The notes under the pieces were generated by a model that was not told the origin of the DNA, ran no database searches, and was given only the letters and a program-made list of their open reading frames with translations. The translations under genes and the position numbers were made by a program. From assembly GCF_015354735.1 (NCBI RefSeq), contig NZ_JACEFJ010000011.1, positions 1 to 64,000 of the forward strand: a stretch of DNA of 64,000 nt, read 5' to 3'. Positions 46,350-54,917 of the stretch are shown here, in pieces. This DNA is from Pararhodonellum marinum. Lineage in GTDB: Bacteria > Bacteroidota > Bacteroidia > Cytophagales > Cyclobacteriaceae. Positions within the stretch are counted from its first letter, which is position 1, and every line of letters starts with the position of its first letter.

Positions 46350-47717
46350 CTATTTGGTTACAGCATCCAATATATCATGTTTGGTGATGATATGGATGCG
46401 GTGGTTCTCGTCTCTGATCAGCACTGCCTTTTCCTTTTCTACCATGGAGGAAAGTACATCAAGTGTACTGTCCAAAGCGACGAATTTCATGGATTCTTCC
46501 ATTACTTCTGATACCTGAGCATCCTTGAGTTCTGGATTATCAATGATCTTGGTAAGCAATTTACTATCGGTAATGCTTCCGATTACCTGTCCATTTTCCA
46601 AAACGGGTATTTGGGATACACTTTTATCGTTCATCATGGCAATGGCATCCTTAACACTTGCGTTTTTCTCTGCCACCACCAATTGGTAGTTGCCGTTTCT
46701 ATTGGAGATGATATCCCTGGCAGTACCGAAACTTTTGTTTTCCAAGAATCCATGGTTCCTCATCCAATCATCATTGTAAATTTTGCCCAGATAGCGGGTA
46801 CCATGGTCAGGGAGAATGATTACCATTCTATCCCCATCCTTGAGGTTTTCTTTGGCATATTCCAAAGCACCATGTACCGCAGCGCCACAAGACCAGCCTA
46901 CGAACAGGCCTTCTTCTTTTGAAAGCCTTCTGGTCATCACAGCAGCGTCTTTATCGGTGACTTTGATAAAATGATCTATGAGTGAGAAATCCACATTTTT
47001 AGGTAAAATATCTTCCCCAATGCCCTCGGTAAGGTAGGGGTATACTTCATTTTCATCAAATACTCCAGTCTCCTTGTACTTTTTAAATACTGAACCGTAC
47101 GTATCAATGCCTACGGAGACTACTTTTGGATCCTGCTCTTTCAGGTATTTGGCCGTACCACACATGGAGCCACCTGTTCCTACTCCAGCAGCATAATGGG
47201 TAATCTTGCCTTCCATATCCCTCCAAATTTCCGGACCGGTAGTTTCATAATGTGCCTTCCAATTGGAGAGGTTGTCGTATTGGTTGGGGTAAAATGAATT
47301 GGGAATATCTTTGTTGAGTTTCTTGGCCACAGAATAATAAGATCTGGGATCCTCAGGCGAAACATTGGTCGGGCAAACAATCACCTCTGCACCCACTGCT
47401 TTCAGGATGTCGATTTTCTCTTTGGACTGTTTGTCAGCCATCGTGAAGATACATTTGTACCCTTTAGCGATGCCCGCCAGTGCCAAGCCCATACCGGTAT
47501 TCCCACTGGTACCTTCTATGATGGTTCCTCCAGGCTTAAGCAATCCTTCTTTCTCCGCGTCCTCCACCATTTTGATCGCCATCCGGTCTTTCATGGAATT
47601 GCCGGGATTGAAGTATTCCACTTTCACCAAAATCTCCCCTTTGATCCCTTTGTTGACTTTATTCAGCCGGATCATGGGGGTATTGCCTATGGTTTCAATA
47701 ATTGAATTGTATATCAT
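46350..47717 (-). CDS. PLP-dependent cystathionine beta-synthase with CBS domain pair
   Basis: 455-aa enzyme of the cysteine synthase/cystathionine beta-synthase family, making cystathionine from serine and homocysteine (or cysteine from acetylserine). PLP lysine in NPGNSMKDRMA (about 38-48), phosphate loop EGTSGNTG (about 68-75), and GVGTGGSMCGTAKYL. A C-terminal Bateman module of two CBS motifs (about 335-455) suggests control by an adenosyl ligand. The catalytic core plus CBS pair favours cystathionine beta-synthase over CysK, but activity is not certain. ATG start; no clear promoter in the 190 bp upstream. Confidence 0.88.
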   Translation of the reverse strand: MIYNSIIETIGNTPMIRLNKVNKGIKGEILVKVEYFNPGNSMKDRMAIKMVEDAEKEGLLKPGGTIIEGTSGNTGMGLALAGIAKGYKCIFTMADKQSKEKIDILKAVGAEVIVCPTNVSPEDPRSYYSVAKKLNKDIPNSFYPNQYDNLSNWKAHYETTGPEIWRDMEGKITHYAAGVGTGGSMCGTAKYLKEQDPKVVSVGIDTYGSVFKKYKETGVFDENEVYPYLTEGIGEDILPKNVDFSLIDHFIKVTDKDAAVMTRRLSKEEGLFVGWSCGAAVHGALEYAKENLKDGDRMVIILPDHGTRYLGKIYNDDWMRNHGFLENKSFGTARDIISNRNGNYQLVVAEKNASVKDAIAMMNDKSVSQIPVLENGQVIGSITDSKLLTKIIDNPELKDAQVSEVMEESMKFVALDSTLDVLSSMVEKEKAVLIRDENHRIHIITKHDILDAVTK

Positions 47718-47909
47718 AATATTTGGGTTCTTTGGGGTGCAATTTACGAATATTTTTAAAGCCTGTCGCGGTAAGGATGGAATTCCCGAATTTAATTTGG
47801 AAGGTTACCCTTCTACTATCCACACACAAGAACAAATGGCTATACTAACCCCTTGTGCTGCCAGAATAACAATGCTTTGATCAAAGAAGGTTTCCTTCGT
47901 TTCAAAACA

Positions 47910-49559
47910 TTAAACTTCTTTCAGTTCCACCCGCTTGATGATATCCAAGGTCAAGTTGAGCAACACACCTGAAACGATGGCCATGCCAATGGAAAGGGCC
48001 AAAAAGGCAAACACCGTTTGTTTGGTCACTATAAATACGAAGATGGCCATACCCAATGCAGGCAAGATGCCAAAGATAAATACCCCCCCAATGATCAAGG
48101 GTTTCATAAGCTTTCTGTCCCAGCCCTCCTGAAACCCCACCTGCGTGGTCAGCATGATGGCAAAGCCAGATAGGTAAAACTCAATCAAAACAAGTAAAAA
48201 AGTGGGAATCAAACCCCAATGCAACCGGGCGATCAAAACTGATGGAACAATCAAGATGACCCCAAAAACCAAAGTCTGTATCACATCCAGCTTGACCAGA
48301 TTCCATAATTTGTTGGGCCATGTGTCCGGAATAAGGATAAAATAAGGCTTTTTTAGGTCTCCCACATTGGTTCTGCCCATTCCGGCCATAAAATAGATTC
48401 CCACCAGGCCCAGCAAATAGAAATACAGAACGGTATGGGAAAACCAATCAAAATGGGAAACGATGGCCATGATGATGCCAATACCCGCCATCGAAAGGGA
48501 ATAAATGCCAAAAATCGGATGAAAATCCTGCCGGGAGGCATGGACAAAATTCCGCCAATAAAGTGCTTTGGCTCCAGTTCCAAAATCGGGAAGATTCAAG
48601 GCCTTTTTGGTGTTAAGGCTAAACTGAGATTCAGAAACCTGTTGTTTCCCTTTCAATTTTTCCTGCTTGTCTTCATTGCTTTTGGTGCTTTCCAAAACAT
48701 CCTCATAGTAGTACCCCGCATGGTACACCACTGATTTTACCACCACATAGTACAGCAAGCCGTAAAGCCCCATGAAAAGCATGGCATAGCCCAGATTTTC
48801 ATGAGAAACATAAGTTACCAGGGCACGGCTCCAACCGACTATCGGGAAAAAATCGAAAGCAGAAGAAGAGATCCACACAAACATGCCTTGCCAAAATTTT
48901 TCTGCCATCAATCCAGGAATCAGGATCAGCAGAAACAAGCAAATGCCCAAAATAAACACCCCGTTTTTGAAATAGCTGATAATGCCATATTTGGTATGGA
49001 GTGTATAGACCAGAAATTTGATGGGTGCTAAAATAAAGAAGAAAAAAGCGATTCCTAAAGCCATCAAGGCAAGATTGAGCAAGTTGAGGTCAAAGGTACC
49101 AGCCAGCTGACTTCCCCCGTAGACCACAAAAATCAACCCGCCTCCCAAAGCAGGAATGATTGATCTTACCATATAGTAAATCAGGAGATTGGATGGCTTG
49201 ACAGGTGCGGTAAAGAGCAGGTTGACATCGGCCATGCTGAAAAATGTCACATTCTTTTTGGTCGCTCTGAAAAGCTGGAAAACCAAAAAAACCAAAGCCA
49301 AAAGGGTCAGGCCTCCAGAAAAATTGATGGCCCCGAAGTCCATGGTATCTGCACCCTCCAATCCTTGCACCCCATCCATTGCGTCTTCCAAACCCAATTC
49401 ATCTTCTTCCCTATCTTTGGTCCTAAGGAAATAAATAAAGAAAAAATAACCTACAAACAACGTGTAGGGAATCAATCGCAAGGGATTTTTCAGAATCAAT
49501 TTGATGTTGTTTCTGACAATGAAAAAATCTTTTCTCAATAACAGCTTAAAATCATTCAT
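47910..49559 (-). CDS. ABC exporter permease subunit
   Basis: 549 aa with about a dozen hydrophobic segments and a soluble acidic loop near residues 55-70 (EEDELGLEDAMDG). It belongs with the putative ABC exporter permeases of Bacteroidota. Its start overlaps the end of the ATPase gene by 8 nt, so the two form one transporter. Cargo unknown. Confidence 0.82.
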   Translation of the reverse strand: MNDFKLLLRKDFFIVRNNIKLILKNPLRLIPYTLFVGYFFFIYFLRTKDREEDELGLEDAMDGVQGLEGADTMDFGAINFSGGLTLLALVFLVFQLFRATKKNVTFFSMADVNLLFTAPVKPSNLLIYYMVRSIIPALGGGLIFVVYGGSQLAGTFDLNLLNLALMALGIAFFFFILAPIKFLVYTLHTKYGIISYFKNGVFILGICLFLLILIPGLMAEKFWQGMFVWISSSAFDFFPIVGWSRALVTYVSHENLGYAMLFMGLYGLLYYVVVKSVVYHAGYYYEDVLESTKSNEDKQEKLKGKQQVSESQFSLNTKKALNLPDFGTGAKALYWRNFVHASRQDFHPIFGIYSLSMAGIGIIMAIVSHFDWFSHTVLYFYLLGLVGIYFMAGMGRTNVGDLKKPYFILIPDTWPNKLWNLVKLDVIQTLVFGVILIVPSVLIARLHWGLIPTFLLVLIEFYLSGFAIMLTTQVGFQEGWDRKLMKPLIIGGVFIFGILPALGMAIFVFIVTKQTVFAFLALSIGMAIVSGVLLNLTLDIIKRVELKEV

Positions 49560-50268
49560 CTCCGGTCAATTCAAGGAAAAGGTCCTCTAGGGTCGAATTT
49601 TCGTCGCCGCTAAATTGATATTTGAGGTTGATCAAGGTATCATTGCCCAAGATTTTGCCCCGTTTCATAATCATGATTCTATCTGCAATGGATTCAACGC
49701 TGTCTATCAGGTGAGTACTGACCAGGATGGTCTTGCCTTGTTCCTGAAGTCCTTTGAAAAGCCGTTTGGTATTTTTGATGGCCTTGGGATCCAGCCCGAT
49801 CATGGGTTCATCAAAGAACAAGATCTGTGGATCAGGCAACAATGCACAGCATATGGAAACTTTCTGACGCATGCCTTTGGAAAGATCCCTTCCCAATTTA
49901 TCCTGTTTATCCACCAGGTCGTAGATATGCATGTATTCCTCTGCTTTAACTTTCCAGTCCTTGATGTGATAGGCTTGGGCAACAAACTGAAAGTGTTCTT
50001 TGACAGTCAATAAATCATAGACATGGGGTGTTTCTGGAATATAGGTGAACAGTTTTTTAGCTTGAACAGACAAGTGGTCATGTCCACCTATCAAGATCTC
50101 CCCGGATGTTTTCCGCAGCAACCCAACAATGCATTTGATAGTGGTGCTTTTTCCTGCCCCATTGGGGCCCAATAAGCCAACCACCTCACCACCATCTAAG
50201 GAAAAGTCAATGTGATCCACTGCCAATTCCTTTTCATATTTTTTGACCAATCCTTTTACTTCCAGCAT
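49552..50268 (-). CDS. ABC transporter ATP-binding protein
   Basis: 238-aa ATPase with Walker A GLLGPNGAGKSTTIK (about 31-45), Q-loop region TYIPETP, signature LSKGMRQKVS (about 131-140), Walker B ILFFDEPMIGLDP and H-loop STHLIDSVE. Of the type that powers exporters. First gene of a two-gene operon with the permease (8-nt overlap). Confidence 0.95.
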   Translation of the reverse strand: MLEVKGLVKKYEKELAVDHIDFSLDGGEVVGLLGPNGAGKSTTIKCIVGLLRKTSGEILIGGHDHLSVQAKKLFTYIPETPHVYDLLTVKEHFQFVAQAYHIKDWKVKAEEYMHIYDLVDKQDKLGRDLSKGMRQKVSICCALLPDPQILFFDEPMIGLDPKAIKNTKRLFKGLQEQGKTILVSTHLIDSVESIADRIMIMKRGKILGNDTLINLKYQFSGDENSTLEDLFLELTGDE

Positions 50269-50650
50269 TCCATATTGTAATTTATCCTGAAAATTAACAA
50301 AAAACCAAGTTCATTGTATCAATTAAGTTTCGTTAATTGATTTTTGATGATGGTTGCATTTTTTTAATGATATTCAATTTGATGCTCCACCTTTTTTACA
50401 ATTTCACGAAATCACCAACACTAGATTAGGTCAACCCAAACCAAGTGCAGATGTTTTATTCATGGGTACTTCCCATAAGTTTCTGCAAATAGCCTGCAGA
50501 AAAGACAACAATGGATTTGAAACGGAAAAACATCTTTTATCCTTCAATACCTACAATTATCAAACGAAACTCTGGAATTTCAAAAATATGCCGTATTTTC
50601 AATAAGTATTTCCTCATCAAATTTTTCCAATCAATTAAAAATAAGAAATC
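50269..50650. other. 382-bp intergenic region with a perfect palindrome
   Basis: No convincing gene. It contains a 9-bp inverted repeat, ATCAATTAA-N6-TTAATTGAT, at 50318-50341 between the divergent ABC exporter operon and the outer-membrane protein gene, which may be an operator. An 83-codon open frame at 50354-50605 has no recognisable features. Confidence 0.45.
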
Positions 50651-51253
50651 ATGAAAAAATACTTGTTATTGATCCTTGCCGTACTTTCCTTCTCTTTCGC
50701 CTTTGCCCAGGAAAAAGGTAAATTCCGTGTGGGTTTAGACTTAGGTTACACCATTCCCACTGAAGGAGGTGGTGGCATCCTCTTCTATCTGGAGCCGAAA
50801 TACAACGTTGCAGACAACATCAATTTAGGTCTCAGAATCGGCGGGGCAGTGATGGCAAGGGATTTGTTTTATGATGATTTTACAGAGGATTACCGTGGGA
50901 AAGTAGCCGCCAATGGTTCCTATTTGGCCACCATGGATTATTATTTTGATGGATCGGGTGGGAAATTTGTTCCTTTTCTGGGATTTGGACTTGGGTATTA
51001 TGCTTTTGCCAACATCGAAGTAGATTCAACTATCCCTGAAGAAGATTTTGGAACCCTGGAGTCAAGGGGCGCTTTGGGAGGGATGTTAAGGGGAGGATTT
51101 GAATACCGCAAGTTGAGGGTTGGTCTGGAATACAACAGCATACCCAAATCAAACATCCAAAATCTACAGGGGCAGAACATTGGCAGGGTATCCAATGCCT
51201 ATTTTGGCATCAGTATTGGATTTTATGTAGGTGGTGGAAAGTGGGGAAGTTAA
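50651..51253 (+). CDS. Outer-membrane beta-barrel protein
   Basis: 200 aa: signal peptide about 1-19 (FSFAFAQ), then glycine- and aromatic-rich alternating strands (FRVGLDLGYTIP, YFGISIGFYVGGG) typical of an eight-stranded barrel of the OmpA/OmpW type. Function unknown. Convergent with pyrB, 14 bp apart. Confidence 0.82.
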   Translation: MKKYLLLILAVLSFSFAFAQEKGKFRVGLDLGYTIPTEGGGGILFYLEPKYNVADNINLGLRIGGAVMARDLFYDDFTEDYRGKVAANGSYLATMDYYFDGSGGKFVPFLGFGLGYYAFANIEVDSTIPEEDFGTLESRGALGGMLRGGFEYRKLRVGLEYNSIPKSNIQNLQGQNIGRVSNAYFGISIGFYVGGGKWGS

Positions 51254-51267
51254 TATGCCCCTTCACT

Positions 51268-52191
51268 CTATTTAACGCCCGCCAGCAAATACAGAACAGC
51301 CATTCGGATGGCCACGCCATTTTCTACCTGATCCAGAATGATGGAATGCTCACTGTCTGCCACATCTGAATTCAACTCCACACCTCTGTTGATGGGACCT
51401 GGGTGCATGATGACGATTTCCTTGTCCAGCGCATCCAGCATTTTTTTGTTGACACCGTAATAGAGCGTATATTCCCTCAGAGAAGGGAAGTATTTGATCT
51501 GTTGTCTCTCCAGTTGAATCCGCAATATATTGGCCACATCACACCAGGCCAATGCTTTTCTGACATCCAATTCCACCTTAACTCCCAAGCTGGCAATGTG
51601 CTTGGGCAACAAGGTGATGGGACCGCAGACCATCACTTCTGCTCCCAGTTTTTGAAGGCAAAAGATATTGGAAAGTGCTACCCTGGAATGGAGGATATCC
51701 CCAATGATGGCCACTTTCTTCCCGGCTACGTCTCCCAGCTTCCTGCGAATGGAAAAGGCGTCCAACAAGGCCTGAGTCGGATGTTCATGGGTTCCATCAC
51801 CCGCATTGACAATGTTGGCCTTGATGTTTCTGGCAAGGAAATAAGGTGCTCCGACACTGCTGTGGCGCATGACCACCATGTCTACCTTCATGGATAAAAT
51901 GTTGTTGACCGTGTCAATCAGGGTTTCTCCTTTTTTGACGGAACTGTTTCCAGACGAAAAATTGATCACATCCGCAGAAAGCCTTTTTTCGGCCAGTTCA
52001 AAGGACAGCTTGGTGCGGGTGGAGTTTTCAAAAAAAATATTGGCAATGGTGATGTCTCGAAGGGAGGGGACTTTTTTGATGGGGCGGTTGAGTACCTCTT
52101 TGAAATTATCAGCTGTTTCGAAAATCAATTGAATATCATCGGCCGTGATATCTTTTATTCCCAATAAATGTTTGCTGCTGAGTTCCGTCAT
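51268..52191 (-). CDS. pyrB: Aspartate carbamoyltransferase catalytic subunit
   Basis: Joins carbamoyl phosphate and aspartate, the first committed step of pyrimidine synthesis (307 aa). Carbamoyl-phosphate loop FFENSTRTKLSFE (about 53-65), GDGTHEHPTQALLD (about 131-144) and HPGPINRGVEL near the end. Follows pyrR after 9 bp. No pyrI regulatory subunit gene is adjacent. Confidence 0.96.
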   Translation of the reverse strand: MTELSSKHLLGIKDITADDIQLIFETADNFKEVLNRPIKKVPSLRDITIANIFFENSTRTKLSFELAEKRLSADVINFSSGNSSVKKGETLIDTVNNILSMKVDMVVMRHSSVGAPYFLARNIKANIVNAGDGTHEHPTQALLDAFSIRRKLGDVAGKKVAIIGDILHSRVALSNIFCLQKLGAEVMVCGPITLLPKHIASLGVKVELDVRKALAWCDVANILRIQLERQQIKYFPSLREYTLYYGVNKKMLDALDKEIVIMHPGPINRGVELNSDVADSEHSIILDQVENGVAIRMAVLYLLAGVK

Positions 52192-52200
52192 CTTTGGCTG

Positions 52201-52743
52201 TTAGCTTTTCTCTGTGATCCAAATGGCATCCTGTTCAAACCCTTTGCTTTTCCATTCCACCATTACATATTGACTCTCCAAGGTATTGACCTGCCTGCCA
52301 CAGTAATCCGGCTGAATGGGGTAATCTCTTGTGTACTTTCTATCTATCAGAATCATCAGTTCCACTTTCTGTGGTCTTCCAAAAGCAATCATGGCATCCA
52401 TGGCTGCCCGCACCGTACGTCCTTTGTAAAGCACATCATCGACCAATACGACTTTTTTTCCTTCGACGAGAAAATCGATTTTGGTTTCATTGGCTTTGAG
52501 GGGAAAATCCCTCCTCCTAAAGTCATCTCTGTGAAAAGTGGCATCCAGATAACCCGATGGGACTTTCACCCCTGAAATTTCCTCCAAAAGTTTAACGATT
52601 TTGTCCAACACCACAATACCACGGGGCTGTAAGCCCAATAGGACTGTATTATCAAAATCATCGTGGTTTTCGATCAGTTGATGGCAGAATCTCTTGAGTG
52701 TGATCTCAATTTGCTGTTGATCTAAAACAAGTCTTTTTTGCAT
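52201..52743 (-). CDS. pyrR: PyrR, pyrimidine operon regulator / uracil phosphoribosyltransferase
   Basis: 180 aa with the PRPP-binding motif VVLVDDVLYKGRTVRAAMDAM (about 98-118) and the PyrR-type GLQPRGIVVLD segment. In Firmicutes it attenuates pyr mRNA; in Bacteroidota RNA binding is not established. There is no attenuator-like hairpin in the short gaps around it. Directly upstream of pyrB. Confidence 0.92.
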   Translation of the reverse strand: MQKRLVLDQQQIEITLKRFCHQLIENHDDFDNTVLLGLQPRGIVVLDKIVKLLEEISGVKVPSGYLDATFHRDDFRRRDFPLKANETKIDFLVEGKKVVLVDDVLYKGRTVRAAMDAMIAFGRPQKVELMILIDRKYTRDYPIQPDYCGRQVNTLESQYVMVEWKSKGFEQDAIWITEKS

Positions 52744-52776
52744 GAGGCAGATTTGTCTGCAAATATAAAAATAAAA

Positions 52777-54393
52777 TTATCTCCCCACCGTTTCCACCGG
52801 GATAATATCGTCCACCCTGATTTTGGTAAGAAAGAAAACTTCCTTATTCCCCTCTTTGCCACTTTCTGTCAGGTAGCGAATCCTTTGTTTTCCTGAAAGC
52901 AGGTAATAATTGTCATACCACCACATCAGGGACATACTTTGATCTTGGTTTTCTTTGATTCTTTCCTCCTCATTGACCAATTCAAATTGAAAGGGTTCAT
53001 TTTCCAATATCAGTCGGCCATTTTTGATTATGCTTAATTTGAGGGTGAGGTTTTCAAGGTACAAATAGAAAAGGGTGTTCCCATCGAAACTTACCTCGCC
53101 GAATTTGGCTGGGCTGTTGATCACGGCATTGTCTAAGGACACCGCATTGTCCCAAATGATCTTGCCTTCGGTGTCCAGAAGCATAAAATGGGCTGAAATG
53201 TATTTGTACTCAGACATGGACTGATGAGGCTGATAACCAGGATAATACATGCTGTTGAGGTTCCCATAGTTCCAACGGTTGTTGAAATTGTTGTAGGGAT
53301 AGTGACGGTAAAAGCTATTGGCATACATCCCGTCTCTGGGTACATAGCGCATCGAGGAAGGGGAGTATTGGTCACTGTAGACCAATCTCATCCCATCCAG
53401 GTTGATGACCTCCCGGGTCGCAAGCACATTTCGGATCTGAGAATCCCGTCCCCTGTCCCAATCTTTTTCCAGACTTCGTTTCTTTTTCCTTAAGGCTTTT
53501 TCATTCAGGTAGTTGTAAAAATTCTCCATCTCCCTTAGGGTATGGTAGGTATGGTTATATTCTCCAAATTCATTGATCTTCGTGAAGATCAGTCCGTAAT
53601 ATGCCTCGCGCCTCTTAAGACCGAAAGGACCTATCATGGCCTGCTTATAGTCTATGATAGGGGTAAGGATCCCTTCTATCACTTCCATTTCAGGATCTTC
53701 CATGCCATCCATCTTCACTTCCCTTACCTTGTTGCCTTCCATATCAAATGTGAGTATGGTCAGTATTTTGTTTTTATAAATATCTCTTCGTGTGGTTACT
53801 ACATCGATCACGCCCAACGATGGGTCTTTCCTTAGCTGCAAAATTTTGGCATCTTTGGCGTAGATGCCTTCCACAGTAAAAATGTTTTTGGTATCCAGGT
53901 CGTACAATTGGATCACTGGTCTATAATCCATGATGCCCATAAAAATGGCATGCCCGTCCATGACCAAAAAGTCCACCAATTCCATGGCCAAAATATTCTC
54001 CACAGCGTATTCCAAACCATTGCCGGTGGTAACATCGACTTCAAAGATATATTTTTCTGAAGTTAGGGCTACCCCTTTTTGAAACAGTCCATAGAACTTT
54101 TCATCATCCATGTCAAAACCGGAAATGTCATAATAATCTTTAAGCCGAAATTCCTGGATTTCAGAAGGACTAAGTTGAAAATCCGTGATGAAATATTGAA
54201 GGTTTCTTTTTCCGGAAAATCCTTTTTCATCGTGGGTTCTAAAACCAAAAAGACCCTGACGGATAGGCACCGTCAAAAAATCGTCATCCGAAAATTTGGT
54301 TTCCACTTCATAGCGTTGCACAAACTGGAGTTGGGCCATTGCGGGGACCGCCCATCCAATCATGCAAATACATATGAAAAGCAGACTTTTCAT
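52777..54393 (-). CDS. Secreted protein of unknown function
   Basis: 538 aa with a signal peptide (about 1-20, PAMAQ). The body is rich in beta strands and may form a propeller; there is a tyrosine/asparagine-rich segment around 355-395. No family recognised. It overlaps the EVE gene by 4 nt (ATGA) and lies 33 bp ahead of pyrR, so it is in an operon with both, without an obvious functional tie. Confidence 0.75.
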   Translation of the reverse strand: MKSLLFICICMIGWAVPAMAQLQFVQRYEVETKFSDDDFLTVPIRQGLFGFRTHDEKGFSGKRNLQYFITDFQLSPSEIQEFRLKDYYDISGFDMDDEKFYGLFQKGVALTSEKYIFEVDVTTGNGLEYAVENILAMELVDFLVMDGHAIFMGIMDYRPVIQLYDLDTKNIFTVEGIYAKDAKILQLRKDPSLGVIDVVTTRRDIYKNKILTILTFDMEGNKVREVKMDGMEDPEMEVIEGILTPIIDYKQAMIGPFGLKRREAYYGLIFTKINEFGEYNHTYHTLREMENFYNYLNEKALRKKKRSLEKDWDRGRDSQIRNVLATREVINLDGMRLVYSDQYSPSSMRYVPRDGMYANSFYRHYPYNNFNNRWNYGNLNSMYYPGYQPHQSMSEYKYISAHFMLLDTEGKIIWDNAVSLDNAVINSPAKFGEVSFDGNTLFYLYLENLTLKLSIIKNGRLILENEPFQFELVNEEERIKENQDQSMSLMWWYDNYYLLSGKQRIRYLTESGKEGNKEVFFLTKIRVDDIIPVETVGR

Positions 54394-54800
54394 GACTCAG
54401 ACAATTTAAGTATTGTTTCAAAATCTTCTTTCGCAACTGACATTACAGATAACCTGCTTTGTTTCAGCAAAAGCATTTCAGAAAGACTGTCTTCCTGCTT
54501 GATCTTATCCAGGGTTACGGGCACTTTTAAATCCCTTTCACTTCGGATCTTCACCGCAACCCAGTCTTTGGCATCTTGATCCTTGGGGTCAGGAAAAGCT
54601 TCCTGAGTAACTTCAGCAATGCCCACTATGGCCTTATCTTTGCCACTATGGTAGAAAAGAACAGGGTCTTTTAGTTTCATTTCCTTCAGGAAATTCCTGG
54701 CTTGATAATTCCGCACACCATCCCAGACCTCTTCATTTTTTTGCTTCAAATCATCCCAGCTATAACTCCCGGGTTCCGACTTTACCAACCAATAGTTCAT
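54390..54800 (-). CDS. EVE-domain protein
   Basis: 136-aa PUA-like EVE domain, the group that recognises modified bases in DNA or RNA. The N-terminus NYWLVKSEPGSYSWDDL, DGVRNYQARNFLKEMK and VLFYHSG are typical. Stand-alone members like this have no fixed role; no restriction or defence genes are beside it. First gene of EVE-secreted protein-pyrR-pyrB. Confidence 0.93.
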   Translation of the reverse strand: MNYWLVKSEPGSYSWDDLKQKNEEVWDGVRNYQARNFLKEMKLKDPVLFYHSGKDKAIVGIAEVTQEAFPDPKDQDAKDWVAVKIRSERDLKVPVTLDKIKQEDSLSEMLLLKQSRLSVMSVAKEDFETILKLSES

Positions 54801-54917
54801 ATCAATTACCTATACCTTAAATACGATGCAAGAATCCATAAGTTAAGGCATATGATTTTATTTTGAAACATTTATTATGGACATTTGTCTTAAACTCTCC
54901 AACCTAATCCTGAAACC

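Noticed and set aside
47365-47880. 171-codon plus-strand frame across the cystathionine beta-synthase start
   Set aside because: Antisense to the strongly conserved PLP-enzyme N-terminus; low-complexity hydrophobic composition typical of a shadow frame.
50354-50605. 83-codon open frame in the gap before the outer-membrane barrel gene
   Set aside because: No recognisable domain, signal, promoter or coding feel; left as intergenic.
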